Translations under genes and position numbers: made by a program
Assembly: GCF_950100655.1 (NCBI RefSeq)
Contig: NZ_CATNLY010000023.1
Span: 496,001-560,000, forward strand
DNA: 64,000 nt
Source of the DNA: Pleomorphomonas sp. T1.2MG-36
GTDB lineage: Bacteria > Pseudomonadota > Alphaproteobacteria > Rhizobiales > Pleomorphomonadaceae
Direction of reading: 5' to 3'
Notes under the pieces: model-generated
What the model saw: only the letters and a program-made list of their open reading frames with translations
Database searches by the model: none
What the model was told of the DNA's origin: nothing
In this document: positions 17,984 through 29,029 of the stretch, piece after piece
Layout of the letters: the number at the start of each line of letters is the position of its first letter
Position numbering within the stretch: the first letter of the stretch is position 1

Positions 17984-19087
17984 TCAGCGATAGACGCGGT
18001 GGTAGCGGCGGCCAAGCGAGGTCAGCACCTCATAACCGATGGTGCCGGCAGAGCGCGCCAAGTCGTCGGCGCTCTGGTGCGGACCGATCAGTTCGAGAAG
18101 ATCCCCCTCGGCGAGCGTGCCCGCCGGCAGGGCGCTGATGTCCACCGAGAAGCTGTCCATCGACACGCGGCCGACCGACGGCAGGCGCGTATCGCCATGG
18201 TAGGCGGCGCCGGCGCCGTTGGAGAAGCGGCGCCACCAACCGTCGGCATATCCCGTCGCCAGCGTGGCAAGGCGGGTCGTCCGGCTGGCGCGGAAGGTAT
18301 AGCCATAGCCGACCGAGGTACCCGTCTCGATCTCGCGGATCTGGGCGACCTTCACCCTGAGGTCGACGACCGGCTTGACTCCCTCGGCCAGCGGACTGGT
18401 CTCGATGCCGTAGAGCGACGCGCCCGGGCGGGTGAGATCGAAATGGTAATCCGCTCCGAGGAAGATGCCGCTCGAGGCGGCGAGCGAGCCGGGAAGCCCC
18501 GGCAGGCGCTCGCGCGCGGCCCGGAAGGCGGCGAGCTGCTCGCCGCTCGCCGACTTGCTCGGCTCGTCGGCACAGGCAAGATGGCTCATGATGAGACGGG
18601 CGCCCGTGGCGGCGAGCAGCCCCGGATCGTCGGCAAGCATCTGCTGCTCGGCAGTGTCGAGGCCGAGACGCGACATGCCGGTATCGACTTGGATCACCGA
18701 CGGGCGGTCGCCACGGCTGGCCTCGGCCCAGGCGCGGCATTGGGCGATCGAGTTCAGAACCGGCAGAATGCCATTGCCATAAGCCGCCGCCGTTCCGGGC
18801 AGCAGGCCGTTCAGCACGTAGATCGTCGCATCGGGCGGAAGCAGCGGTCGGAGCGCTTCAGCCTCCGAGAGCACGATCACGAAGAAGTCGCGACACCCCG
18901 CGTCGTAGAGCGGCCGCACCAACGGGGCGGCACCGAGACCGTAGGCATCGGCCTTGACGACGGCGGCCGTGCGAGCGGGCGCGACACGGGCAGCGAGGCT
19001 CTTCCAGTTGGCGACGACGGCGTCGACGCCGATGGTCAGGATGCCGCCGGCCGCGGCCGCGCTTGAAACGCCTTCGGAAGCCGACAC
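17984..19087 (-). CDS. alr: Alanine racemase
   Basis: A 367-residue PLP enzyme that makes D-alanine for peptidoglycan. The PLP lysine is in AVVKADAYGLG and the second catalytic base, a tyrosine, in SVGYGYTFRASRTTRLA. DTGMSRLG and GRVSMD are further family motifs. The GTG start at 19087 is supported by GGAGG 5 bases upstream and fits family length; an in-frame run to 19849 crosses into the region antisense to cpaB. It is divergent from the Tad locus; the 195-base gap presumably holds both promoters. Confidence 0.93.
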   Translation of the reverse strand: MSASEGVSSAAAAGGILTIGVDAVVANWKSLAARVAPARTAAVVKADAYGLGAAPLVRPLYDAGCRDFFVIVLSEAEALRPLLPPDATIYVLNGLLPGTAAAYGNGILPVLNSIAQCRAWAEASRGDRPSVIQVDTGMSRLGLDTAEQQMLADDPGLLAATGARLIMSHLACADEPSKSASGEQLAAFRAARERLPGLPGSLAASSGIFLGADYHFDLTRPGASLYGIETSPLAEGVKPVVDLRVKVAQIREIETGTSVGYGYTFRASRTTRLATLATGYADGWWRRFSNGAGAAYHGDTRLPSVGRVSMDSFSVDISALPAGTLAEGDLLELIGPHQSADDLARSAGTIGYEVLTSLGRRYHRVYR

Positions 19088-19282
19088 TTTTCCCTCCACG
19101 CCTGATGGACTGCCTGGCACCGGCTTAGTCCGCCTTCTCAGCCGCCGCAAGCCGCACTGGCGAAGAACCGGCATCGGCAGGGTAAACAGAACCTTGAGAT
19201 GATTGCGGAAAAGCCACGAGCCGATTGAACCGGCCTTTATCGCGAACCTGCTAGCTTGGGCGCACTTTAAGAGAGTGTCTCG

Positions 19283-20203
19283 ATGCGCGCCAATTTCAAG
19301 GTCATGATCCTGCTTGCCATCGTTTGTGGCGGCGGAGCCATCTGGGCGGGCGGTCGTTGGCTCGACAACGCCTCGGCGGCCCGTCTCAAGGAGATCGAGG
19401 CGGCGCGACCTTCGGTGACCTTCGGAACCCTGGTGGTGGCGGCGGAACCGCTGAGGTTCGGCGCTCCGCTCTCTCGCCAGGCGGTCCGCGAGATTCCCTG
19501 GCCGGATGGCGATCTGCCGCCCGGCGCCTTTGCCACGACCGACGATCTGTTCAAGGACGGCGACCGCACCGTGCTGTATGCGCTGGAGCAGGGCGAGCCG
19601 CTGTTCGCCTCCAAGCTGACGGGCCCCGGCGAGCGGGCTGCCCTTTCCCGCCTTATTTCCGACGGCAATCGTGCCGTGACGCTGCGCGTCAACGACGTTG
19701 CCGGCGTTGGCGGCCTGGTCCTGCCGGGCGACCGGGTCGACGTGGTGCTCACCACCGCCGAGGTGGCCGAGGTCATTCTCCAGGACGTACGCATCCTGTC
19801 GATCGACCAGATGGCCGACGAGAAGAGCACCGAGCCGATGGTCGCGCATACCGCCACCGTGGAAGTATCGCCGGAAGCCGCGCAGAAACTAGTGCTGGCC
19901 CAGAGCGTCGGCAGCCTGTCGCTGGTGTTGCGACGGGCCGGTGAAGTGACCGCCGCCGCGTTCCGGCCGATTGGCGTTGCCGACCTCACCACCGCCCGCA
20001 AGACCGAAAACGCTGAAGCCGAGCCGCCGCCCACCCCACCGATGACCGACGCCACGGTATGGGTACGGCGTGCGACCGAGCTTACCCAGTACTCCGTTCC
20101 GGTGAGGGACGGCGGCCCCAGCCGCCTCGTGACGCCCCCGACCGCACCGACTGAGGCCGCTCCTCCATCGCCCGCATCGATCGCCGCCGGAGAACCGCAA
20201 TGA
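19283..20203 (+). CDS. cpaB: Flp pilus assembly protein CpaB/RcpC
   Basis: A 306-residue periplasmic/inner-membrane protein of the Tad system. A single N-terminal membrane helix (VMILLAIVCGGGAIWAGGRWL) is followed by a SAF-like domain (VTFGTLVVAAEPLRFGAPLS) and the RcpC core (VTLRVNDVAGVGGLVLPGDRVDV). The C-terminal ~60 residues are proline- and alanine-rich. It probably supports secretin gating or links the secretin to the inner platform. First gene of an overlapping cpaB-cpaC-cpaE-cpaF-tadB-tadC operon. Confidence 0.94.
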   Translation: MRANFKVMILLAIVCGGGAIWAGGRWLDNASAARLKEIEAARPSVTFGTLVVAAEPLRFGAPLSRQAVREIPWPDGDLPPGAFATTDDLFKDGDRTVLYALEQGEPLFASKLTGPGERAALSRLISDGNRAVTLRVNDVAGVGGLVLPGDRVDVVLTTAEVAEVILQDVRILSIDQMADEKSTEPMVAHTATVEVSPEAAQKLVLAQSVGSLSLVLRRAGEVTAAAFRPIGVADLTTARKTENAEAEPPPTPPMTDATVWVRRATELTQYSVPVRDGGPSRLVTPPTAPTEAAPPSPASIAAGEPQ

Positions 20204-21570
20204 TCCCCTCGATGCGCGCGGCGCTTCGCCTCGTGGCGCTTCTCGTTTTCGCGCTGGCCGCCGCCGTGCCGGCCAATGCCGCCGCCCCCATCCGCATGAC
20301 GGCGGCGACCTCTGGCCAGTCGTTCTCGATTGCCAAGGGCGTGCCGCAGATGATCGTGACGACCTCCGCCTTCTCGGAGATCGTGGTCGGCGATCCGGCG
20401 CTGGCCGATGCTTGGCCGCTCACGGACAAGTCGTTCATGGTGCTCGGCTCGAAGGGTGGCGTCACCGGCATCGTGCTGTTCGACAAGGAGCGAAACGTGG
20501 TCGGCGCCGCCGATTTCGAGATCGCCCTGCACACCGACCGGCTGCAGGCGGCCTTGGAGCGCAAGCTGCCCGACGCCCGGGTCGACGTTTCCTCGGCCAA
20601 TGGATCGATCGTCCTGTCGGGGACGGCCGCCGACCAGAAGACCATCGACGAAGCCGGCGCCATCGCCAAGGAGTTCGGCGGCGACAAGGTGGTGAACACC
20701 GTCGATATCGGCGGCGGCAAGCAGGTGCAGCTCAAGGTTCGCTTCCTTGAGGCGACTCGCTCGGCCAGCCGCGAGCTGGGGCTGGGCTGGGCAGTTCAGA
20801 CCGATGGCTTCTCCCTCGGCGTCGGGTCGTCGACGCTTGCCTCCGGTTCGACGCCGTTCGGCGAGATCGTCAGCCAGGTTCTGTCGGGTGGCCTGTCGGT
20901 CGACATGGTGGTGCAGGCGCTGGAAGCGCGCGGCCTCGCCCGATCACTGGCCGAGCCCAATCTTGTGGCGTTGTCCGGCCAAACCTCCAGTTTCCTTGCC
21001 GGCGGCGAATTTCCGGTGCCGGTGGCCAGCGACAACAACTCGGTTTCCGTCGAGTTCAAGAAGTTCGGCGTCGGCCTCGACTTCACGCCCACTATGGCGC
21101 CTAACGGTCTCATTCATCTCAACATCAAGCCGGAGGTGAGCGAGATCGACTATTCGGCGGCGGTCACCATCAACAGCATCACCATTCCCGGCCTCAAGGT
21201 GCGCCGCTCGGACTCGACGTTGGAGCTGCGCGACGGCCAGAGCTTCGTGATCGCCGGCCTGCTCACCAACTCGCGGTCCGTCTCGAACAATCGCGTGCCA
21301 TGGCTCGGCTCGATGCCCGTGCTCGGCAACCTGTTCCGGTCCACCGCCTACAAACGGTCGGAAACCGACCTCGTGATCATCGTGACGCCGCACATCGTCG
21401 ACCCGCTCGGCGCCGGCAACGCCATCGCGACGCCCTTCGACCGGGCGATGCCGGGCAGCGATCTCGATGCCTTCGCGCGTGGCAATGCCGAAGTGCCGCA
21501 CGATGCCGCCGCCTATCTCGCCGCCAACGGCACATCGACCGGCGGCTACATCCTGGACCTGGTGCGGTGA
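20200..21570 (+). CDS. cpaC: Type II/IV secretin CpaC/RcpA of the Tad pilus
   Basis: A 456-residue outer-membrane secretin through which the Flp pilus passes. Signal peptide at residues ~1-26 (VALLVFALAAAVPANA), a small N-terminal pilus-secretin domain, a BON-like segment (SSANGSIVLSGTAADQKTIDEA), then the secretin core with VPWLGSMPVLGNLFRS and the closing ETDLVIIVTPHIV. The start overlaps the cpaB stop (ATGA). No lipobox. Pilotin is not seen. Confidence 0.95.
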   Translation: MIPSMRAALRLVALLVFALAAAVPANAAAPIRMTAATSGQSFSIAKGVPQMIVTTSAFSEIVVGDPALADAWPLTDKSFMVLGSKGGVTGIVLFDKERNVVGAADFEIALHTDRLQAALERKLPDARVDVSSANGSIVLSGTAADQKTIDEAGAIAKEFGGDKVVNTVDIGGGKQVQLKVRFLEATRSASRELGLGWAVQTDGFSLGVGSSTLASGSTPFGEIVSQVLSGGLSVDMVVQALEARGLARSLAEPNLVALSGQTSSFLAGGEFPVPVASDNNSVSVEFKKFGVGLDFTPTMAPNGLIHLNIKPEVSEIDYSAAVTINSITIPGLKVRRSDSTLELRDGQSFVIAGLLTNSRSVSNNRVPWLGSMPVLGNLFRSTAYKRSETDLVIIVTPHIVDPLGAGNAIATPFDRAMPGSDLDAFARGNAEVPHDAAAYLAANGTSTGGYILDLVR

Positions 21571-22809
21571 TGCCGATGGCCGAGACCTCGATCAACTTCG
21601 GAATCGTCCTCGTCGTCACCGCCGACAAGGATTTCGCCGTCCTGGTGGCCGATGCCCTCAGGGCATCCGGCGCCAACGTCGGCGACCTCAAGGTGCGGTC
21701 GCCCGACAAGCTGTCCGACGAACTCGCCGATCCGGCCTGCGGCCTCGTCGTCCCCGATCTCGATGCCTTCCCGGACGGACCGGTAGCCGGCCTTTCAGAG
21801 CTTTACCGACAGGCCGGTCCGTCGGTACGCTTCCTCCCGGTCACCGGCGTGTTCGATGCCGAGGTCGCCCGCGGGTTTCTGCGGCTGAGACTGCAGGACT
21901 TCCTGGTCAAGCCGGTGGCGCCTTCCGACCTCGCCCACACGCTGACCCGCCTCGGCCGCGACGATTCCGACCCCTATCCCGACTCGCGGATCTTTACCTT
22001 CCTGCCGGCGGCCGGCGGCGTCGGCAACACGACCCTGGCGCTTCAGGCGGCCGTGTTGTTGCATCAGGCGGCGGCGCGGCGCCACCAGACGACATGCGTC
22101 GTCGACCTGAACCTTCAGAGCGGCTCCTGCGCCGAGTATTTCGACCTCGAACCGCACTTCGACATCGCCGAGATCGAGAACCAGCCGGACCGGCTCGACC
22201 GCAAGCTGCTCGACGTCATGCTGAGTCGGCACAAGTCGGGCCTCGCCATCGTTTCGGCGCCACCCTGCCCATGGGAGATGCGCAGCTACCGCCCCGACCT
22301 CGTGGCGCGGCTGCTCGACCTCGTCGCCGGGCACTTCAACAACGTGGTGATCGATCTTCCTCGCACCTGGTTCCCCTGGACCGACTCGGTCCTCCAGGGA
22401 TCCGACCATGTGTTCCTGACCACCGAAATGACGGTGCCGGCGCTGAGACAGGCACAAAGGCTTGCCCAGGCCGTCCGGGAACGCGTCCACAAGGATGCCC
22501 GTTTCGGCGTCATCATCAACCGCGTCGATGCCAAGGGCAGCCCCAGCGTATCGCTCTCCGAGGTCAAGGAGCTGTTCGGCGACGCCTTCGCCGGCTCCGT
22601 CGCCAACGACTACAAGGCCGTCCGCGAAGCGCTCGATCAAGGGCGCGCGCTTGGCGAGGTGGCGCCCAACTCTCGCGTCATCGCCGATCTCCGGGCGATC
22701 ATCGCCGATCCGGCCGAGCTTGGCGGAACTTCCTGGGCCGCACCGCTGCGCGCCCTTCTCGCCCGGCTGAAGCGGTCCGATCCGGCGGCGGCGAGCAAGG
22801 GGAGGCGTC

Positions 22810-22817
<8 letters not shown>
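21570..22817 (+). CDS. cpaE: Tad pilus ATPase-like protein CpaE/TadZ
   Basis: A 415-residue protein with an N-terminal receiver-like domain (~10-120) and a MinD/ParA-like domain; it places the Tad machinery, often at a pole. The deviant Walker A is AAGGVGNTTLA: both lysines of the MinD/ParA consensus (KGGxGKT) are replaced, here by Ala and Asn. TadZ proteins are known to be variable there. Downstream motifs VVDLNLQSG and NNVVIDLPRTW are in place. The ATG overlaps the secretin stop (TGATG); an earlier in-frame start would run through cpaC. Confidence 0.92.
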
Positions 22818-24216
<1,399 letters not shown>

Positions 24217-24223
24217 GGCCGAC

Positions 24224-25183
24224 ATGAACGAGATGCACCTGTTCTACGCCTTTGCCGGCTTTGCCGCCGCCTTTCTGGGCGAGGCAGTGTATCTCCTGAC
24301 CGTGAATGCCAGCGCCGACCGCCGTCAGATCAACCGCCGGCTTCGCGTGTCGGCGCCGGACGCCAACCGGCAGGAGGTCATGGTGCTGCTCAGGCGCGAA
24401 CGCGGCCTGACAGCGTCGGGCGGCATGCCGCGCCACCTCGCCTGGCTCGGCCGACTGATCGTGCAGTGCGGCATCACCATCGGCCTCACCAAGCTGATGC
24501 TGGTGTTCGTCGCCACCGGCCTCATCATCGCCGGGCTCGTCTTCAACTTCACCGACCACGACATCGTCAAGACCGCGATCGCATTGCCGCTTGGCGGTTT
24601 CGTGCTTCCCGTCATGGTGCTGCGGATGCGGCGAAACCGAAGGCAGGAGAAGTTCGCCCTGCAATTCCCGGAGGCGATCGAGCTGATCGTCCGCAGCCTC
24701 AAGGCCGGGCATCCGGTGCCGGTCGCCATGTCGATGGTGGCGCGCGAAATGCCCGATCCCATCGGCACCGAGTTCGGCCTGATGACCGACGAGGTGACCT
24801 ACGGCGCCGATCTCGTGACGGCGCTCGCCAACATGCAGGCCCGTGTCGGCCAGGAGGACTTGCCGCTGTTCGTCACGGCGGTGTCGATCCAGTCGTCGAC
24901 GGGCGGCAACCTGCGCGAAATCCTGCAAAACCTCACCGACGTGATCCGCCAGCGCATCAAGATGCGGCGAAAGATCCGTTCGATTTCGGCCGAGGGGAGA
25001 ATATCCGCCGTCTTCCTCACCGCCATGCCGGTCCTGCTGTTCGCGGCCCTCAACTTCATGTCGCCCGACTACTACGGGTCGGTGTGGGGCAAGCCGATGA
25101 CCACGTGGGGTCTCCTCGGCGCCGTCGCATGGCTCGGCGTCGGCAACCTGATGATGAAGAAGATGATCAGTTTCCGCTTCTGA
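24224..25183 (+). CDS. tadB: Tad pilus platform protein TadB
   Basis: A 319-residue inner-membrane type II secretion F-domain protein. Membrane segments occur near the N-terminus (FYAFAGFAAAFLGEAVYLL), twice around residues 85-130, and twice at the C-terminus. The cytoplasmic F domain carries FPEAIELIVRSLKAGHPVPVAM and SSTGGNLREILQNLTDVIRQR, standard for TadB. The start is the ATG 7 bases after the cpaF stop. With TadC it forms the platform on which CpaF works. Confidence 0.95.
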   Translation: MNEMHLFYAFAGFAAAFLGEAVYLLTVNASADRRQINRRLRVSAPDANRQEVMVLLRRERGLTASGGMPRHLAWLGRLIVQCGITIGLTKLMLVFVATGLIIAGLVFNFTDHDIVKTAIALPLGGFVLPVMVLRMRRNRRQEKFALQFPEAIELIVRSLKAGHPVPVAMSMVAREMPDPIGTEFGLMTDEVTYGADLVTALANMQARVGQEDLPLFVTAVSIQSSTGGNLREILQNLTDVIRQRIKMRRKIRSISAEGRISAVFLTAMPVLLFAALNFMSPDYYGSVWGKPMTTWGLLGAVAWLGVGNLMMKKMISFRF

Positions 25184-25190
25184 GGCCCAA

Positions 25191-26189
25191 ATGCCCGACG
25201 TTGCCCGCTCACTTCTCGATTTCGCGACAGCCCGACCGGACCTCGTTGCGCTCGTCGCCTTCATGGCCATGCTGACCAGCATCGCCGTGACGGCAGTGAG
25301 TTCGCTTGCACGCCGTCGTCGTCTCAGGCGCCGCCTGAAGGTCGATCTGCCGGTACCGAAGCGAGACGCGACGAGAGACGAACCCGGCGAGGATCCGCTG
25401 TCGACGCTTGGCCTCGGGCCGGAGGGCAGCCGCCTGTCGCCGACGCTCGAACGGTTCGTCATCCAGGCCAACGGCATCGTCAGCAGCGGTGATGCCGGCA
25501 AGATGAAGCTGGCCCGGCAGCGGATGATCCGGGCCGGCCTGTTCTCTCCCTACGCCGTTGCCCTGTTCTTTGTTGCCCGCCTCGCGGGCGCTGCCGGATT
25601 GCCCCTCGTCGCGCTGCTGTTTCTTGCCTTTACCGGCTTCGAACCGGTCATGACGAAGCTGCTCCTCATCCTGATGGTGTCGGCCATTGTCGGCTATCTC
25701 GGCCCGAGCCTTTACGTCGACCGGCGCGCCAAAGCGGTGCTGCGGCAGAACCGCATTGCCTTCCCCGATTTCATGGACCTGATGGGCGTCTGCGCCAACG
25801 CCGGGCTTTCCATGGAGGCCAGCCTGGAGCGCGTGACCCAGGAACTGGCGCCGATGTACCCCGCGCTCGGCGTCAATCTTCAGGTGCTTTGCCTTGAGGT
25901 ACGAGCCGGGCGCTCGATGGAACTGGCGCTGCAGACCCTGGCCGATCATGTCGGCGTACCTGAGGTCCGCGCCTTCGCAACACTGCTTCAGCAGTCGCGC
26001 GAGCTGGGGTCGAGCCTTTCGGATGCGCTGCGCGTCTTCGCCGAGGACATGCGCCATCAGCGTCTCGCCGCTGCCGAAGAAAAGGCCTACGCTTTGCCGG
26101 CCAAGCTGTCGGTACCGGTCACCGCCTGCATCCTGCCAGTGGTCCTGTTCATCGCCATCTGGCCGGTGGTGGTGAAGTTCAACAGCTGA
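25191..26189 (+). CDS. tadC: Tad pilus platform protein TadC
   Basis: A 332-residue paralogue of TadB with the same F domain (FPDFMDLMGVCANAGLSMEASL; LLQQSRELGSSLSDALRVFAED) and four or so membrane helices, including one at the extreme C-terminus (TACILPVVLFIAIWPVVVKF). It starts 7 bases after tadB. Its stop abuts the stop of the opposing chemoreceptor gene. The usual downstream tadD is not next but about 1.9 kb away, after that chemoreceptor. Confidence 0.94.
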   Translation: MPDVARSLLDFATARPDLVALVAFMAMLTSIAVTAVSSLARRRRLRRRLKVDLPVPKRDATRDEPGEDPLSTLGLGPEGSRLSPTLERFVIQANGIVSSGDAGKMKLARQRMIRAGLFSPYAVALFFVARLAGAAGLPLVALLFLAFTGFEPVMTKLLLILMVSAIVGYLGPSLYVDRRAKAVLRQNRIAFPDFMDLMGVCANAGLSMEASLERVTQELAPMYPALGVNLQVLCLEVRAGRSMELALQTLADHVGVPEVRAFATLLQQSRELGSSLSDALRVFAEDMRHQRLAAAEEKAYALPAKLSVPVTACILPVVLFIAIWPVVVKFNS

Positions 26190-27866
26190 TCAGGCCGCGG
26201 CGACGTCGTCGAGGAAACTTCGCACTCGCTGGCGCAGCTCCGCGGTCTTCTCCGTCACGTCGGCCGAGGTCGAGAACACCGATCCGGCAGCCGCGCGTGA
26301 TTTTTCCGCCGACGACGACACGCCGTCCACGCTGTGCGTCAGATCGGCGGCGCTCGACGACACCGCACCGATGTTGGCGGCTATGGTGCCGGTGACGACG
26401 CCCTGCTCCTCGATGGCGGCCGAAATGGTGGTGGTGTAGGAGCGCACCTCGTTCATCACGACGCCGATCGAGCGGATCGCTTCGACGGTGTCGCCGGTCG
26501 ACGACTGAATGCTCGCGATCTTTTCGGAAATGGTGCTGGTCGCCTGGGCCGTCTGGGCGGCCAGCGACTTCACCTCGCTCGCGACCACGGCAAAGCCCTT
26601 GCCGGCCTCGCCGGCGCGGGCAGCCTCGATCGTGGCATTCAGCGCGAGAAGATTGGTCTGGGCGGCTATGCTGTCGATGAGGGTGACCACCTCGCCGATG
26701 GCATCGGCCAGTTCCGCCAGCTCGCCGACGCGCTTGTTCGCCCCGTCGACCATCTCGGCAGCGCGCAAGGTCACCTCGGAGGTTCTGGAAATCTGCTCGG
26801 AGATTTCGGAAATGGCGCCGCGCAGTTCGTCGGACGCGGAGGCGACCGCCGACGCGCTGGTGGCCGATTGCTCGGCCCCTTGCGCCGCCTTGCTGGCCAG
26901 CCGTTCGGTCTCCTCGCCGGCCGTCGAGAGATCGCCGGCCAAACGGTCGAGACCGGTCATTTCGGCGATGACGGCATCGAGCCGACGCCCGACATCGCTC
27001 CCAAAGCTGGAAATCAATCCTTCGACCGCCTCGCGTCGACGCTGGCGGTCCTGGTCGGCGCGCTCCTGCTCGGCGCGCAGGGCGTTCCGCTCCTCGGCAT
27101 TGCGACGGAAGACGTCGACGACGCGTGCCATTTCACCGACCTCGTCGCTGCGCTCAAGGCCGGCAACCTCAACTGGGCGCCCTTCGGCAATGTCGGCCAT
27201 CGAGGCGCGCAGAGCGCGCATCGGCAGGGTAATGGTGCGGGTGAGCCAGCTCGCGACAAGCACCAGAAGCGCGGCGATCACCAGGGTGGAAACCGCCGCC
27301 CAGATGGCCGACGAACGGTTCTCGGCGGCAATGTCGTCGACATAGACGCCCGTTCCGATCGCCCAGCCCCAGGATGGGAAAGGCAGCACGTAGCTGGTCT
27401 TGGGCACCGGCTGCTCGGCGCCCGGTCGCGGCCAGAGATAGCTGTAGTAGCCGCCGCCGTTCTTGGCGAGCCGGGCCATATCCTTGAACAGAGTTGCACC
27501 GGCAGGATCGGTGGATGCAGAGAGATCCTTGCCGTCGAGTTCCGGCTTGATCGGATGCATGACCATGTGTGCGTCGAAATCGATGACGAAGAAGTACTCC
27601 TGACCGTCGTAGCGCATGGACGAAAGGGCCGCGAGCGCTTCTCTTTTCGCCGTGTCCTCGTCAAGCGCACCGCTCTTTGCGAGGTTCGCGAAATGGCCGA
27701 CCGACGACAGAGCCGTGTCCGTGAGGGAACGCAACGTCTCGGTGCGATGGGTTCTGTTCGAGGCCGTGAGCTGGTAGGTCGACAATCCGGCAACACCGGC
27801 CACCGCGAGGACGGCCAAGATTATGAGAGCATGGAATCGTCCGGCAATGCTGTTGAGCCTGATCAT
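26190..27866 (-). CDS. Methyl-accepting chemotaxis protein with sCache domain
   Basis: A 558-residue chemoreceptor: membrane helix 1 (~12-32), a single-Cache periplasmic domain (~40-190; [32 protein letters not shown]), helix 2 (~193-215), HAMP, then a long cytoplasmic signalling coiled coil with the conserved tip [20 protein letters not shown]. No C-terminal CheR pentapeptide. sCache_2 receptors often bind small carboxylates; the ligand here is unknown. The ATG at 27866 is chosen because the hydrophobic N-terminus starts there; a 42-residue extension upstream is unlikely. It lies between tadC and the tadD-like gene, on the opposite strand. Confidence 0.93.
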   Translation of the reverse strand: MIRLNSIAGRFHALIILAVLAVAGVAGLSTYQLTASNRTHRTETLRSLTDTALSSVGHFANLAKSGALDEDTAKREALAALSSMRYDGQEYFFVIDFDAHMVMHPIKPELDGKDLSASTDPAGATLFKDMARLAKNGGGYYSYLWPRPGAEQPVPKTSYVLPFPSWGWAIGTGVYVDDIAAENRSSAIWAAVSTLVIAALLVLVASWLTRTITLPMRALRASMADIAEGRPVEVAGLERSDEVGEMARVVDVFRRNAEERNALRAEQERADQDRQRRREAVEGLISSFGSDVGRRLDAVIAEMTGLDRLAGDLSTAGEETERLASKAAQGAEQSATSASAVASASDELRGAISEISEQISRTSEVTLRAAEMVDGANKRVGELAELADAIGEVVTLIDSIAAQTNLLALNATIEAARAGEAGKGFAVVASEVKSLAAQTAQATSTISEKIASIQSSTGDTVEAIRSIGVVMNEVRSYTTTISAAIEEQGVVTGTIAANIGAVSSSAADLTHSVDGVSSSAEKSRAAAGSVFSTSADVTEKTAELRQRVRSFLDDVAAA

Positions 27867-28067
27867 TCTTCTTCCACCCCTCGCGCTATACAGCACTCCC
27901 GCCGGATGATTGATGAAGCGTGTGAACAGCTCATTAATGAAGTAAGGACAGCGACATGCATGCGGACAATTATTTCGGCGCACCTTCTTCATAAAATTGA
28001 ACAGGAATTCTTGACGCAGATTTATGGTGCATTCACTAGAGTTCGATGAGCCACCAAGGTATGCACC

Positions 28068-28544
28068 ATGGATCGACTCTTTTTCCTACCAGCCATTGTT
28101 CTTCTCGTCTCGCTACCACTCGGTGCGTGCAGTACAGCCTTCGAAGACGGGCTTATTGACGGCGGCCCCGAGTATTCGCAGTTCGCGACCCAGCAGGCGG
28201 CGTTGCGCGATCGCGCCAAGGCGGCCTTTCGGCAGAGCGACTTCGCCGGGGCCGAGCGTACCTTCCGGGCAGCGTTGGCCAAGGATCCGCTCGATCCGGA
28301 AGCCTGGCTCGGTTTCGCGGCCGCTTCCGATCGGCTCGGGCGGTTCGAGGTCGCCGACAAGGCTTACGCACAGGTGATCGCCATCGCCGGCCGTCGCGGC
28401 GAAGTGGTGAACAACATGGGTTGGTCACAGTGGCTCAGGGGCAACCGCGAGGCGGCGAAGCTTCTCTTCGCCGAAGCGCTGACGCTCGCCCCCGGAAATC
28501 CGGTGATCGCCGCCAACGCATCGGTCAAGAGCGCCGAAAGCTGA
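28068..28544 (+). CDS. tadD: TadD-like TPR lipoprotein
   Basis: A 158-residue lipoprotein. The signal peptide ends in LPLGACST, a good lipobox with the cysteine at about residue 21. At least two TPR units follow ([44 protein letters not shown]), as well as [21 protein letters not shown]. TadD-type pilotins of Tad systems have this build but are usually longer. It faces away from the chemoreceptor that separates it from tadC. Assignment to the Tad system rests on location and fold. Confidence 0.78.
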   Translation: MDRLFFLPAIVLLVSLPLGACSTAFEDGLIDGGPEYSQFATQQAALRDRAKAAFRQSDFAGAERTFRAALAKDPLDPEAWLGFAAASDRLGRFEVADKAYAQVIAIAGRRGEVVNNMGWSQWLRGNREAAKLLFAEALTLAPGNPVIAANASVKSAES

Positions 28545-28904
28545 CTATAGCCGGATCGGCCCCTTGAAGATGAAAAACGCGCCAAGACCGATGAAGGCAA
28601 AGCCGACGAGGTGATTGAGCGTAATCGGCTGCTTCAGATAGACGGCCGAGAAGACCATGAAGATGACGAGGGTGATCACCTCTTGCATGGTTTTCAGCTC
28701 GGCCGCCGAATAGACGCGGAAGCCGTAGCGGTTGGCCGGAACCGCGAGACAGTATTCGACGAGGGCGATCGTCCAAGAAATCAGGATGACGGCCCATAGG
28801 GGCTTGTTCGGGTACTTGAGGTGACCGTACCAGGCGAAGGTCATGAACAGGTTGGAGGCGACGAGCAGGACGACGGGGAGGAGCGCCGACGGGATGAAGG
28901 ACAT
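28545..28904 (-). CDS. DMT/DUF486 family membrane protein
   Basis: A 119-residue integral membrane protein with four predicted helices, family DUF486. Segments include LLVASNLFMTFAWYGHLK, the conserved LISWTIALVEYCLAVPANR, and LVGFAFIGLGAFFIFKGP. Function unknown; the fold resembles half of a drug/metabolite transporter. Start 28904 is preferred over 28913 because GGA lies 9 bases upstream, though neither is strong. Its stop abuts that of the TadD-like gene. Confidence 0.85.
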   Translation of the reverse strand: MSFIPSALLPVVLLVASNLFMTFAWYGHLKYPNKPLWAVILISWTIALVEYCLAVPANRYGFRVYSAAELKTMQEVITLVIFMVFSAVYLKQPITLNHLVGFAFIGLGAFFIFKGPIRL

Positions 28905-29029
28905 TAGAGCCATTCCGGTGGGAAGAATTCCGGAGTCTTGATTCCAGAATTTTGGCGGCATGACGGCAGCCTTGATTTCGACATGCCTGCGGCGCATCGA
29001 CCCGCCGTCCGCGTGCCAGGAGTCGAGCG

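Noticed and set aside
19115..19129. Sigma54-like sequence (TGGCACCGGCTTAGT) before cpaB
   Set aside because: The -12 element lacks GC and TTG, lies 160 bases from the gene, and no enhancer site was seen.
26334..28049. A 571-codon plus-strand frame opposite the chemoreceptor
   Set aside because: The chemoreceptor on the other strand has clear domains; this frame is low-complexity and unrecognisable.
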